A stretch of DNA of 64,000 nt from Lamellibrachia satsuma (lineage: Eukaryota; Annelida; Polychaeta; Sabellida; Siboglinidae), in NCBI GenBank assembly GCA_033239005.1, contig BSQZ01000004.1, forward strand, positions 14,541,507 to 14,605,506, in the 5' to 3' direction. The notes under the pieces were generated by a model. That model searched no databases, was not told where the DNA came from, and saw nothing but the letters and a program-made list of their open reading frames with translations. Position 1 is the stretch's first letter. Every line of letters begins with the position of its first letter. The translations under genes and the position numbers were made by a program. Below, piece by piece: positions 1 to 13,975 of this stretch.

Positions 1-1361
1 AATAATAATGGTTTTAAGCTATTTGTTTACTCTTGTTTTACAAATTGTACTTGCTGTTCAATTTCGGACAACGGCTGTTTTGTTACTGGGCAACAGATGA
101 CAGACAACAGTGATTCACCCCATGAATTTGTTTTATGGAGATTTAGAGAAATGATATTTGACTGTGGCATGTAGGTCCCTATACAGCTGGATACCAATTG
201 AGCTCCGCATATTGTGGGTATTGTGGAGACGGCTACTTAGTGCTAGACCCTTTGTATGTGTTTCTTCTTCTTGTTACTCTCTGCTTTATCCCTCAAGTCC
301 GGGATGTGGCTGGCACTGATACCAGTCATAGATTTTTTTTTCCTTCCTCGTCACTGATCCCGTTTCACCGCTGTCTCTGCCACCCGTCTCCACTTCCCCC
401 ATCCCTCGCTCTCATTCCCCTCCCACTCCCACCAAATCTCTTTTCACGCAGTCTTCCCATCTTAGTTTCAGTCTTGAATACCCATAAAAATTCACACAAA
501 ACTGAAACTTGCTGCTGCCTATATGTGATACATTGACCAGTCTCTTCTGGTGCTCCTTGGTAGATGTCCTTAGTTGATTACTGATCCACATCACTGCCAT
601 ACCTGGAGCTACTCAACTAGTCTTCAAAGGTTCTTGAGCACATCGCACAGGCAGGGTTTATTGGACTCAGCTTGCTATGGCACCTGACTCACTGCATACT
701 AGTTGATCTGGAGGTGTTCACGTGGAGAAATATGGGCAATCCACAAATTGTGTGCCATTACAAGTGAAAATTAGATTTTTATATGGAATATCAGTTAAAT
801 TTGTGGTAAAAATTATGCTAATTAGCGGCAGCAGACTGATTGGCTAATGATACAACGAAAGGGTACATAGTGTCCATAAATGTATGTACAATTTTACTGA
901 ATATTTTCCTTGTAAATTTAATAAATAAATGAAGGATTCTTTATATTCATGAACAACAACAATAGTAGGCAAACAACAGAAACAGCAATGTCCAACATTA
1001 GGATGGTCAGATTATGGAGCATTTTCTGAAAAATCATCATTGTAAATGCATAAAAATTGGATATGTTAGACGTCATATGGATTTAAATAAATTCATAAAG
1101 GTGCCAACTGGAGCAACTGTCTAACATAATTATGTTTATCGAGGAGCTAAAGCAATGTTGTAGTGGTTGCTAATGGGGAAATTGTGTCTCCATATTGTTG
1201 AACCCGTTGAACTTTGCAGTGTATTCCATATGGACCCTGGGGCAAATAATTTTATAACTGTCTTAGCTGGGCCATGTTTTCCCTCTCCTTCCGGCTGTAG
1301 ATAACCTCTTGGCAGGAAAAACCCAGTGAAATGAAATGAAATGCCCAGCATCCTCCTCTCT

Positions 1362-1475
1362 GGGTGTACCCAGCTGGTTAATGATGTTGGCCAGGTCTAC
1401 CCAGCTGGTTAATGATGTTGGCCAGGTCTACCCAGCTGGTTAAAGATGTTGGCCAGGTCTACCCAGCTGGTTACA
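1362..1475. repeat. 31-bp tandem repeat
   Basis: About 3.6 copies of a 31-bp unit containing TACCCAGCTGGTTAATGATG. Copies are nearly identical (one T-to-A change in the third), so the expansion is recent. Confidence 0.
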
Positions 1476-1967
1476 CTTTAAACCTGTTCAAAAGTTGATA
1501 ACTTGAGAGTGTAAAACACATATTCCCATATACCAAACAGATTTTTGGAATTTGACCTTGTATCCCAGTTTAATATGGATTTGCTTCAATGTTAAAATCA
1601 TGATCAAGTACATTTTTTCTTGTGTCCATCATACAAGTGTAAAGTTGAATAACAAACATATAGCAGTCAAAGAGCAAATATGTTTGATACTTGGCAGATT
1701 TGCGACAAAACGTAGCTGATTTTTTAGATGTAGGTATTATGTTTAGTACCCGGGTAGCCTGATAAATGGCGATACTCGATCAGAATAGGAATGCTGTAGT
1801 TAACCAATAAAAAATATATGGCTTTAGACATAGTTTCACCTCAAAAATATGGATTTATACAAAAAAGTGGCAGGTCTGCATGCAGTGACTCTGGTTTTTA
1901 TTTTTTTTCCCAGATTTTGGCTACAACCTGTGTGCCACCTGTCTGTCTTTCCCTGTGTCCAATTGTT

Positions 1968-2095
1968 CATCGGTCACCAGCCTGTTTGTCTGTCTGTGCC
2001 TGCCTGCCTGCCTGCCCGCCTCCTTGCCTGCCCGCCCGCCCGCCTGTCGGTTGGTCGGTTGGTCTGTTGGTTGGTTGGTCTGTTCGTCTCTGATC
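1968..2095. repeat. Tetranucleotide-rich tract (TGCC then GGTT types)
   Basis: A run of TGTC/TGCC/CGCC units passes into GGTT/GGTC units. It is pyrimidine-rich on one half and GT-rich on the other. It generates overlapping spurious open frames. Confidence 0.
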
Positions 2096-2719
2096 AATCT
2101 GCCAATTCATCTTGAAATGCAATACTAGCAATTACTCAAATCACAACAGCACCCACTTTGGTTACTGGCCTAAGTTTGAGCTATTTTTCCTGTATGTGTC
2201 TTTGTCTCTCTTTTTCTGTGTTTTCCCTCCACCATGCCCTCATCCTTCTTTCCTCCCCCCCCATATATCCCTCCCACCCACCTTCTGTCTCTCACTCCAT
2301 TCTGTCCCTCTATCTCTTGCCCTATGCAACAATATCACAACTACCCCAGTAGCTAACTTATTGTACACAAATTCCAGTGTATCATTATTAACAGCATTTG
2401 TTTGAAATATATGGTTAATAAAACTATCAGTAAACTTTACAAGTTTGTTCCACTGTTTTCCCATCGCCTATCAACCCATCGTGTCCACCCTAATGTAGGC
2501 AAGTTTCCTAATGTACTTCTCTAATGCATACATGAACACCTAGTGTCACCCACCCCCCTTTCTTGATCTTCCTTCTGGTTTTATACAGATGATATCAACA
2601 TTGTTGCTACTGTTATGTTGCTTCGTTGATGATGTAATCAACTGTCAACAGGTTGCTAGGGATGTTGTAGTTCCCTGCTCAGTGTGTAACCAAAAACCTT
2701 CTTTCATTTCCTTCTCATA

Positions 2720-2990
2720 AGCTACTTTTAATGAGAATTGCAGTGACCTCAAACAGCACTGAACAGGCACATAACATGTTCTTCTTTCTTTTCTAATTTT
2801 TTATAAATATAAATAACCAGCATGAACATGTGACGGTCTCAATAGCTACTACATGAACATATGACGGTCTAAATAGCTACTTTTAATCAGAGCAGCAGTG
2901 ATCTCAGACAGCACTGAACAGGCATGTAATACGTGCTTCTTTCTTTTTGTAACTTCTTTGATGAACTAGATATAAATAAACAGATAGCAT
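2720..2990. repeat. Direct duplication, about 156-bp spacing
   Basis: AGCTACTTTTAAT followed by a block with CAGCACTGAACAGGCA and TTCTTTCTTTT occurs near 2720-2845 and again near 2874-2990. Two short CATGAACAT.TGACGGTCT copies lie between. It looks like a local segmental duplication with about 15-20 percent divergence by eye. Confidence 0.
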
Positions 2991-4810
2991 GGATGTTCTT
3001 AAACATATGGTGCAGTGATATAGTTGAACATATACATTATGTCCATCAGACGCATGTTGTGCTGTGTTAATAACTGCAGCTGCACTGTATGTTTGTATCC
3101 CTCTAATAAGATCTGATGTGGAGACATTGTCCAGATCCCAAATACTGCATTTTGCATATTTCTGGCTTTGGGTACTTGTCAATATATCATTGACATCAGT
3201 GGCACGTGTTTTTTTTGTGGTGCTGTGGAACTTATGATCCCCAAGTTTAAAGTCAACTTTCATCCAAAAATAGTTACACCCTAATTTGTCAAACGTGTTT
3301 GATAAATGGTTTTTGATTTACAGTGATAGTAAGTTATTTTCGTTCTGATACTGATAGCTGAATACTTATAATATAATCACAAGGAATTTCTTTCTGATCA
3401 CCTGCTATTGAGAGAAAATGTTGGGCCGTTCTAATTCCTACTTGTGACTGAAGTAGTTTATGCAAACACAGCTGGCTGGGAACCTATGCCATTCTGTTAT
3501 CAGTATGCTAAATCCAGGAAGCCTACTTCTCTTATCATATCTTGCCCTGCCTGATGGGCTGGGCTGTCAGGCTGTAAGTAAGGGCCTTGGTGCTTTCATC
3601 TTGGTCAACAGTTCCTCTTGCACCTTCTCTTACATATGACTATAGTACCTGAAATCTTATGTTATGATTTATTTGAAGTATGTAAGTAATGCATGCGTGC
3701 ACATGCATACAATGTCATGCACATCCACAGGCACATGCAGGCACGTTCACAATTAAAAGTTTTGTGTATATGGGAAGGAGTCAGGTTAAATGTAATTGGT
3801 TTTGTTTTGTATTAAACGTCAGTGTTTTGGGATGGGTAAATGGAGTGCTTTCTGATGTACATCACAAGGTTTCCACATGTTCGATTTGTGGGAGACTTAA
3901 GTCACTTTTGAAGAACACTGTTGTGTTATCAGCCACCATCACATAAATAATCATAATGCTTAAAATGATAAATTGCTGTTATTTTTAAATCCATTTTGTA
4001 GGACATCTTTAGCTTTTTTCCATTACAACTCATACAATTAATATTAAAATGATAGACCCCAGACATTTTGATATTTCGGTTAATGTCAATGCCACACTGT
4101 GAGACATTGTCTAAGTTATTAGATACAACAGACTAACTCCAATACACTAGTCCAACAAGCTGATCACTGTGAACACCTTGCATTGCAGGCCACAACACTA
4201 GACATCTGTCATTCCAATACTCATTTAAACACCTCAGCTGTCTGGCTTGTCTCCCATCACTTTTGCCGGTGGGTGGGCTGTTGGTTGGGCCGGTGGGTGG
4301 GCCGTGCAACAGCAGAAATAATTATCAGGTGCTAAGGTTATCCACACAAACCTTCCAATTCTCTCCATACTGCTGTCATCAGTGAATGCAGCACATCAAC
4401 AAGCCCTTCCACTTATTAACCAGAAGCCACCTTGCCCTGTGTGGGGTCAGGGTTGAACTGCAACAGTAGTGGTAGGGTTAGTTACAGTTGACAATGGGTA
4501 GATAACCCTGCAAGTGGACCTGATTACCTGACCTTTGAATTCTGAGAAATCAATCAATGAATCTATTGTTAGTAACCTAGGAAGATGACTGCGTGTGTTT
4601 GATGACTGAAGTGGTAATGTAGCATGTATTTTTGTGGTAAAATATCTTACTTAGTTTGTAGCTTTGATGAAGAATAATAATATTCTGTTGAAGGTTTTTA
4701 TAATATGTGTACATTTGTATAAACGTGCATGCATGCATCCGTGCAGCATGCACGCATGCATGCATGCACACACTCATGCACACTCACATATTATAGAAAT
4801 ATTTTATATG

Positions 4811-5035
4811 TATCGTATTCGACCTATTAAGCGTACACCCCTTTTTTAATCAGCAGGATCCATAATTGTAATTTGACTAGCGAGGAACATCTGAAAAGTG
4901 TCGCGATCTGGTGTTAGACAATTGGCACCACTTCATTTGTCACCAAATGACATTATTTTATTGTTTAGAGAAAGAATTTAGATGTACGCTTATAAGAACA
5001 GATTCCTTGAAATTTCTCCATGGCCCAATTTTTTT
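4811..5035 (+). mobile_element. MITE copy 1, 3' end degraded
   Basis: Begins with CGTATTCGACCTATTAAGCG and contains AATCAGCAGGATCCATAATT, a block resembling GCCATCTGGTGTTAAACAGT, and ACAGATTCCTTGA. The same order occurs in the copies at 21924-22214 (inverted), 58550-58842 and 63822-64000. The 3' terminal inverted repeat is not clear in this copy. Confidence 0.
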
Positions 5036-5959
5036 CCGAGCGTACTGTGTGCCTGCTGTAAACACAATTTTTTAAACTGATCTTTCCATAATTATACCAC
5101 ACACTTCGCTCTTATCAGAAGCCTGGGTTTGTTTTCAGCACCCATTTAACGTCCTCTGCCCAAACACTGGTGCCATAGCAGATAAAAAATTCCACATGGG
5201 TAAATGTATAAAAAAAACCTGTCCCAGTCACTGGTGGTCCCTTGCACCCCACTGCCCTCTATGTCTGGAATTGGTAACTAAAGCTAGGTTAAACAAATAT
5301 AGTGAGAGTAAAAACTACTGCAGCCAATACTAGCCTGGTTGGCACTGTTCCCACACTTGGGCCATCAATTGATTCTCAACAAAGTGCCTTTCATCGCGAC
5401 AACCCAACCAGGACCAAGTTGCTTTTAAGAAACCACTGGGTTTACAGATGGTGTGTAACGTTCACTTTGGGGCATTCATGGAGCTATTTGTTACCATTTT
5501 GTTGGCAGATTAGATTATAATAGGCATATTGGTTGTACCAGAGGCAAAAATAATTATAATCGTTTACGAGACAGCCCAGCCACTGGGATGTGTTTGTTGG
5601 GATCGCAGGGGGGCTTGTACCCTAAACAGAATCGAAATTACGATTTGCAAGTGTGGTGGAAACTTACAATTTTTGTAATTCATCACAGTCATGAATGCAG
5701 TGGAGAGTGACTAGTGACCCCAGACAAATTACACACTCTTCCACCCCAGTCAGGGGCGCATTACAATAACAATGGATGCTGAATGGTGCTTGGTTAACAG
5801 AGAGGCAGTCTAAACACTGTCTGTGCATAAAAATGCTCTGTAATTGCAGGTGGAAACTTGTTACTGATGGTCATGGAATTTCCGGATAGACACAAATGTT
5901 TACCATCTATTAACCTGTGTCATAGAGTGTTCTATTAACCCGTGTCATAGAGTGTTTTT

Positions 5960-6450
5960 ATATAATTAAAATAAGGGTTTTTTGGGGCCAGAATTGTGCT
6001 TGATATGGGTTGTATCTCAATTGATACTTTCTGGAGTGGTAAAAGTGCTTTGGTGATCCCCATGTCATCATGGAAAACAGAGAACAGAGAAAGTTTATGG
6101 TTGGACTGATTAATTGTAGTATTGGAGATTAGTTGGAGTCCCAGGAATGAGTTGTTATTGTGTTAAACTGGCTTTTTTTTTTGGGGGGGGTAAGACCTGT
6201 GTTTGGAAGTAGTACCTCAAGTGATAGTTTCTGGAGTGATAGAAGAGATTTGGTGATGTTGGAGATTAATTGGAGTCCCAGGAATGTGTTTTTATTGCAT
6301 TAAAAGTAGAGTTTTTGGGTTAAAATAGGAATTTTGGGGTCAGACCAGTGTTTAGGGGTAGTACCTCAAGTGATAGTTTATTCAGTGGTAGAAGAGATTT
6401 GATAATCTCTATGTCCTCATGGAAAGATTGATTGGGGTCTTGGGTGCCCA
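5960..6450. repeat. Degenerate direct repeats, about 130-200 bp
   Basis: Three diverged blocks share GTACCTCAAGTGATAGTTT or a close variant, GGTAGAAGAGATTTG, and GGAGTCCCAGGAATG. A local tandem duplication of unknown origin; not coding. Confidence 0.
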
Positions 6451-9400
6451 GGGGTGGGTGGATAAGAAGAGGGTCACAGAGACATCAGTCATTGTACAGA
6501 TAGCAACTGGGGGGGGTGATAGGTCAGGGCAGGACAACCTGGACTTCCTGGAGACTTACCATATTTGGATGGTACTGCTACTTCATAGGTTACCCTCTTT
6601 GATTCCTTGTGTGTCGGGGATTTATCTCCTTCCAATACAACATATTGTGTTTACGTTGTTCTGTAGTCTTCAAAGAACTCTTCAAAGTGCCCAGCCCAGC
6701 CTACTGGCTCCTCGTCAGCTTCTTCCTGAAACTCTATTTCACACCAAAGAAAATTGGTGGTCCTTTAAAAATGCTTTCTATTTCTTCCCTTTCATTTTAT
6801 CTCCCAATCAAATTATACATAACTTGTAACTCAAATTGTAGACAATTTTACATAGGCATCGTATTGAATAATATTCAGCACATTGCAGTGGACACACCAA
6901 CCAAAGATGGCCATTATAGACCATTGCCTGTGGCTACTACATTCTGCAAGGACATATTGAAGACTGGTCTACCTAAAGCTTGCAGCACTGACCATTTGAC
7001 AAGCAGTTAACACAAAGGACAATGGAAGAATGACCACTCAGCAGATATATAAACTAGATTGATAACTGTGTTTACCTCATAGTTACAGAGCAATTTGGTA
7101 TTGAGGCAAGACATTGATTTCTGACCAACCACTGGTCATTCTTTTCGAAGTGGTGGTCATTTCCTGCACAGCTCTATGTGCCAAAATAACCAAGTCAATT
7201 ATGTTATAACAATACAAATTATTTCAATACAGAAAACTGCATACCTATAACTCTGGTTGTTTGTCAAATGTTTTATTTTATACACCCCCTTTCAATGAAC
7301 TTATTGTGTTCCAAAGAATGGAAATAGCAGATTTTACCACCAATATCTGTCAGTATGATTACATAATATATAACTTTATACAATTAAATTTAAGATTTGA
7401 ACCCCTAAAAAAAACATCTATGTACCGAAGCAAACAATTTATTTATCTAGATGATGGGAAGTTAAACAAAATCTACTGCGAAGAACAAGGGAAGAGGGTG
7501 AATAATAGTACAGCTGTAGTATCTGTGTCCCAGAACCCAGATTATACCTCCTGCTTGGGTATAACACAGGGTGGAGACACCTACCAGTGGATTTGAAACA
7601 CCCCAGTGCTGAGAAACCTTTTGCACTCTGTGAGTTCCCCCCTCTCCCCTGGGTGTTGAAGTAGGTGTCACTGCACCACATAACATGTGTGCTGTCTACT
7701 TTCCCAGGGCCTTTTTCTCACTTGTTTTTTATCACACCAACTGTGACAATTCACAAAAATAGACCTAAAATAACATAGAAAAACTGCTGCTATTAGTGGC
7801 TTCAGTGGGTACAACTGGTGCACAGTGGCAGTTCCTGCGTTCATGATAACAATAACTTTTTTCCTGACTTAGCCAGCTGGACCACAAATGGCCATGTCAT
7901 TTGCATTAATAAATTACATTAGCACAGTTCTGGTGTGTACCAAGATTATAAATTATGACCCATAAATGCTGTGGTTCAACAGTTTACAGTAAACATGTGT
8001 TGATATGTTAACACGGCTGTCACACCGACAGATGCGTGTGTCTTACAAGTTTGCACAAAACCATGTTTACACAGATCGCAATTACCAATGTATCTATATG
8101 TATTTGCAGTAAAAACATTTGGCATCATTTTGTTCTTGTGTTTCATGGCCATTCATACAAAACCAACCAGTGTGAATTTGATACCCGATAATTATTCGAA
8201 TAAATTTAACTATCGTAACTGTAGATGGGTGAGATTGCATCCGGTAGTTTTTGATGTCTGGTTGATGTGTGTTCACATTGTTTTCACGATTTTTTCCCAC
8301 AACTATACCGAGCTGTAGGGATAATGAATCCTATCACCTGAAATTAAGACACAGAACTCAACTTGATGAACCAAAACTAAATAATACATTTGTATGATTT
8401 TAAGTGTTAGAAGTGGATGGAAATAAATTAAACTGCATAATTCTGTTTAGACAAAACAAAGACAGTGCAGATTATTATACCCTCACAGGCAATGGAAGTT
8501 GTTGAATGTTGGGAGATGGGGGCGAAGTAGATGGCTGCGAGCCACTGGTGGAGGTAAGGGTCACTTGTCTTCTCTCAAATCCACCGCTGGATTCTAGTTA
8601 ACATTGGTGTACAAATTTATACTCGAGTCCCCCCACAAAAAATATTGGAAGGGCCAGGCCCCCCAGTTCTGATGCCTATGACCCTGTCGAAAAGTTATGA
8701 AAATTAGACTTTGTCGTCTGAAATAGGACCACTTTGTTTAAACTTAAATGGAATGGTGGAACTCAAAAGAGCCATCATGCCATTTATATGCAAATGTAAA
8801 TAGATTTAGAGTACATAAAACTGTGTTTAGATCGAAGCAAGCCAGTAAGCACTTGCTTGACATCTCTTTTCCCCGGTGCAAGGGGTAATGTACACTCTTA
8901 AACATACCAGAGAAATTTGTTGCCTGCTTTTTCTGAACCCTGACATCCCCTTGGAAATAAACATCACTGACGTCACTGATAAAGCAAGTCAGTGAAACTT
9001 TGTTAACGCTGTGGCTTAGATAACACAAGTAGTTGCAGAGGCAGTGTCACCCTCCTGGGGATAACAGGGACTTGTTTAGCCCTGAGGGAAAGGGGAGAGT
9101 AGGTGCTTAATATCACTTATCATAATTTCCAGTCTAATGTGCCCTCTGTTCTTCCTTTACTTCTGTCCAGGGTAACATTAAATCCTGCAATGCTTTATTT
9201 ATAATTTATATGGTCCATTCAACACAGTTATTACAAATTCTGGATATTTGATCGTTATTTTGCTTATGGAAAATATGAGAGTATATTTTATTCTGTTTGC
9301 TTTTAGGCATAAATCGTCATTCATAATTTCAGCCTACACGCTGGTCTGCCAATGCTATATGGTTGTATTTCTAAATAGAATATTAACTGGTGTTTCGCAA

Positions 9401-11764
9401 CTAGCCTCACATGATAAACTCACTGGTTAGTACACTTAGGGTATTAACCCCATACATGTAGCATATACTTAGAACACCAACCCCAGTAGGCACTGGTAAG
9501 TACACACCCCCTTAGTAACCTTCTGATAACCCAGAACATTCTTACATGTCCTGGTAGCAGGGTAGTGTACCAAACTACAATACCACACAGTACATGTCAG
9601 ATGTTCTTAGTTACCCCATGTCAAAATACGACAACCATTTCCAATAAAATTACTGTTGGATCAAGTCTAAAATTAGCACCTTAATTATACTCACTCCATT
9701 TATTCCGGGTACCAATAGTAATTGTGCAGTGCTAATAATAAACAATTATTGAAGAGTAGAATTTAATAAAAAAATCTGACTAGTTATTGCTTAGAAGGAT
9801 TATGTTAGAATAGAACAAAGAATAATTTTTACAGGAATTTTATCATAAATAAAAACATAAACTAAAGGGTTAATTTAAGATTTTATATTTAGATATTTAG
9901 TCGTATAGTTACTTTTTCTACCAGTACTATCTTTGTATGCAAATTTGTCTTATCCAAATGTTTCTTATGGCACACTTTAACTGCCTTATCAGCTGTTATC
10001 AGCTGTTATCAACTGTCCTCTTTGGGGTCTCCCAGAAGGTAGTTGCTTAGACAGAAATTATAATCCATTGTTAATGATTTTAGGTTGTGCAAACCATTTC
10101 TGTAAATATCACAACTACTTGTGAACACTGCTGTCACCAGAAGTGAGTGAAAGTCTGGACATGTTGAGGCATATGTTCAGTAATGAAAACCTGGCTGTAT
10201 CTATCTGCCCCATCCAGGGGTGGGGAAACAAAACCAGATAGGTAACTGGTGGAGCCACCTGGTGAACAGCGCTGAAGCCATTGTGGCAGTTTCTTTATGT
10301 CAGGTATAAGTGACATCTCAACCAGTGGTGATGCCATTCTAAACTCCAGCCAAGCGAGACATGTATTCCATCAAAAATTAAAAGCTTCGTTAAGCAGCAC
10401 AGGTTAGTTTAACCCTGACCATTTTGTTCGTTTGAAGTCGCTCTGCAATACTTCTGTCGAGTTTCAGCAGTTAAACTTACACCAAATCTTGTCCCATGTT
10501 TTTGAAACATTTCTAAGAAAGTGTTCTCGAAAAAAATTCCTTTGAATTTCATGGCAGGTGGTTACCCCCATCTGCCTGGGTGCTGTAATGGGGTGCCTAA
10601 CAGAGGGTTCACACTACTTAATTGTGGGGTTACAAGTTGTGGTCTGTTTCTTGCTTGTATTAAATTCAGGGGTAATTATAGCCATCATACCCTATTCCTT
10701 ACATTCAATCCACTGGGTGCTACAACAGGTGTTGGTCAAGCACATGACAATGGTGACCTCTCTTGTCAAGGATATCTAACTACACTATACATTAGCACTG
10801 TTTTAACTTTGGAATACATGGCTTGGATGATGTAGATTTTGCATAATATGATAACATATTCATACTTTTTGCATGTTTAGTTCATACCTTAGATTTACCA
10901 TGTTATCAGTAACCATCTATTCACAGTGTTGCATTGTTAACATTGTAAAGTTCAGTCATCAGTAGAGATCTTACTGTTGGGCCACAATAGCCATTATTCA
11001 GTTTTCTACATTATTATTGTTATTATTATTATTAAAAAGTGTCTGATTCATTCATGACTTCAGTCTTTAGTTTTCTACATACAAAGTCATAGACTTGATA
11101 GAGTGTGACTTCAAATGTATTTTGGCATGACCAAAGAATTTCAGTCAAAAATATGTCGGAAACATTCAAAATACTGCTATTTACATGTCTCACATTTTAA
11201 AGAAACCACACCATCCAGTTAGACCTCAACTTGCCCGTAAATGACAGCATTAGCTATGGGGTTAGTAGAAATGTGGCTTCCTCACTGATCCGCTGCAACC
11301 CTGGGGCGCACCAGTCATCCAGGTTCTACAGGGTGTGCAGAAGACACGACACTCATCTCTGTTGACTTGTGGACTGCATACCATATACTACCTCATAGAA
11401 GAACTTGCGTAATAGAAGAACAATCTCTTCTAGCACAATATATCACATGAGCGCACAATTATTAAAACATAGTTAAAAGCAACATTTTTATACTTTCATG
11501 CAAGATAATTTCCTTAAATACTGTGATGAACTCTTATAGATCTGTATGTTATTCTGACAATTATAAGAATTGCATTTTCCTGTTTTTATTAGCACTGCAA
11601 ACATGTTCTGTAGTGCATTTCACTGCCAATGATTAGTGTCTTAGAATGCATGAATGAACCCCTTTTTATGTTTTTTATTTGGATTGGCCTATTACCGCTA
11701 CCACATAACAGAACATTTCAGAGGAGGGTCAATGTTTTGAAAACACAAAGTAAGTAAAGGCAAT

Positions 11765-11798
11765 TTATGTCATATCTGTAATGTCAGATATGACATAA
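11765..11798. repeat. Perfect inverted repeat, 14-bp arms
   Basis: TTATGTCATATCTG and its exact reverse complement are separated by 6 nt. It could fold as a hairpin in single-stranded DNA or RNA; no function inferred. Confidence 0.
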
Positions 11799-12107
11799 TT
11801 TATGGAATTAAAACCAAATCATGAATAATTTTAATAGATTACCCCAGACATGAAATTCATTGAGACTAAGACAGCCTCTGGGCACCTACAGGGTGCATGA
11901 ACTGGGACTGGCACTGTCTTAGTGGGATCTGTATTCCGTTATCTCTGAATCATGTGGTTACCCCATGTCTTCCCTTCAGGTCTCTCGGCACTCCTTTGGT
12001 GCAGTTTCCTGGTGCCAACCCACTTTCCCTGACACAGCATGCGTATAAATGAAAACAGTGATTTTTCTCTGGGCAGAGACAAGCTGTCAAGTTTAACTTG
12101 GTAGTAT

Positions 12108-12510
12108 TTTTGATTTACAGCAACGTGGAATCTTTAGCAAAATTTGTTGCAAGTTTTCTGGCTATCACTGGTCATGTAATACATGCGGTACCAGGATATC
12201 TGTTTTTGTGGAAGGTTTTTGAGGACAAATGTTAGTCATATTCTTGAGGGCAAATTTCAATGAAAAATGGTGCCCATGTAAGAAATTGCATCCATAAATA
12301 TCTGAGTACCAATCAGACTTGATTTACAGCAACTTAGAATCTTTAGCAAATGGGAAGCATTGTTTCCTGATGATCTCTGGTCCTGAAATACATGGAGTGT
12401 CTGTTTTGGTAGAAAGTTTTCAAGGAGAAATGTTACTCACATTCTTGAGGGCAAAGTTCAGTGAAAATAATTGATAAACTGCCCTTGTAAGAAATTGCAT
12501 TCAAAAGCAT
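12108..12510. repeat. About 205-bp tandem duplication
   Basis: ATTTACAGCAAC(G/T)T...GAATCTTTAGCAAA starts both copies (12112 and 12322), and both contain CATTCTTGAGGGCAAA and TGTAAGAAATTGCAT. Two diverged copies in tandem, non-coding. Confidence 0.
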
Positions 12511-12984
12511 CATATGTAAAGATAGAAAAAACATGACTTCTGTATATGTCAAATAAGACAAATGAAATCTGCTGTGATATGTGCCAATTTACCCACAGTG
12601 CCATCACGTTGGTGGTTTCCCCAATATATTTTTTACTCAAATCCAACAGCTGGAAGGGGTTAGTACCGAGGGGTCATTCAGTGTAAGGGAGTGGATCACT
12701 TCTCTAGTGGTCAGTTCTTGGCATCAGGTGCAAACTGCCCTGGGCACTACAAATGAATGGGAATCTTGCCCAACATGGTGTAGTTCATTAAGCAAGTGTT
12801 AACCAATTAATCAATTACTCATAATTAATTTATTCAGCTGCTTCCCACATGGGACAGGGTAGCACCCCATGTTCCCATTTGGCATTTTCCAGCAGGCTGA
12901 AGACAGTTGCTGCCAAACCCTGGATCCTGGCTATAAATACACTGGTTTTTGGTTTCGATATCAGAAACTTCATAGTGTTCATTC

Positions 12985-13215
12985 TTGCAAAGAACGATTA
13001 ATGAATGGAACAAATTATCTACTGATTATGTTAATGCTAGCAGCGTGAATATGTTTAAAAACAAATAACAAATATCTGATAAAGCCGGGTTAGCACAGAT
13101 GAATAATTGTTGGACTCTTGATAAGCTAGTGGCATCCTTGTCCACTTGCCAAGCTAGTGGCTTCCTTGTCCACTTGCCGTCAGTTGTTTTTGTTTTGGAT
13201 GTTAAATCTTGAATG
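12985..13215 (+). mobile_element. LINE 3' end, + strand relic
   Basis: One frame reads [20 protein letters not shown], the conserved C-terminal tail of a non-LTR retrotransposon reverse transcriptase, then stops. It is followed by the family 3' UTR containing TTGGACTCTTGATAAGC and TCCTTGTCCACTTGCC, part of which is locally duplicated. 5'-truncated and dead. The same tail occurs at 21885, 35580-35890 (inverted) and 60528-61770 (inverted). Confidence 0.
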
Positions 13216-13889
13216 CAAGTAATCAAAATATAAATTGATTTGAGAGATTGCACTATTGTTGAAAAAAATCATTTGGTCCTTTGACCAGGACAATCAGGGA
13301 TGGTGGGAGAGGGTTAGGCCCAAAGTGGGTGAATGGAAACTGCCCAAGGGGTGTGCCCTAACAATCAGTGACTGCTCTGTGAGTCTCTGTGGGGCATGAA
13401 TGCCAAGACAACCTCCTTGGAGTTGGGAGTTCTGGCTGCCAAGAACTACCTGGTACCGTAGTTTCCAGGCATCTTCCCTGAAGTCATTGACACCTGTATT
13501 GGGGGATGGGCCCGCAGAGGGGGCCACGCATTCTACGGGTTTCCTGGTACAGGAATGTTCCCCACAAAAGTTGGGAACGATCTCCAAGATGATGTTACTT
13601 GGTGGATTATCTCACCGGGGTTTGACTCTAGAAGTTTTAATTTTGCGTAATGTTTTTGTCACCCTTGGTGTGATCTTCCTTCTCATAAGCTGGCTACAGC
13701 TGTTTCTGTCATACCTATAAGAAACATCTTTATTATCAGACCAGACTGAATATATTGTGATTCATTAAAACGTTGTTCCATAGTTGTTCAGTTTCTGATG
13801 TTGTTACCCTTATCAAAAGGTACAACTCATTATTCAGATGTTGTTCACACCAAATAGGTCATGAATGAGAAAAGAAACAAAAAGAAACA

Positions 13890-13975
13890 GCATGCACACA
13901 CACTCATGCACGCACACACACTCATGCACGCACACATGCACGCATGCACGTATGCATGCACACATGCACACAATT
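13890..13975. repeat. CA/GC-rich alternating tract
   Basis: Repeated CATGCACACA-type units. The alternating purine-pyrimidine composition favours Z-DNA. Similar tracts lie at 3690-3750, 4720-4790 and 27560-27670. Confidence 0.

Noticed and set aside
7261..7596. Open frame ending VNNSTAVVSVSQNPDYTSCL...GDTYQWI, vaguely like the ADAMTS prodomain (Y.G.V...S.A..S.C.G)
   Set aside because: The order and spacing of the conserved residues do not match, there is no convincing splice pair in the needed phase, and the segment ends in GATTTGAAAC-like repeat sequence.
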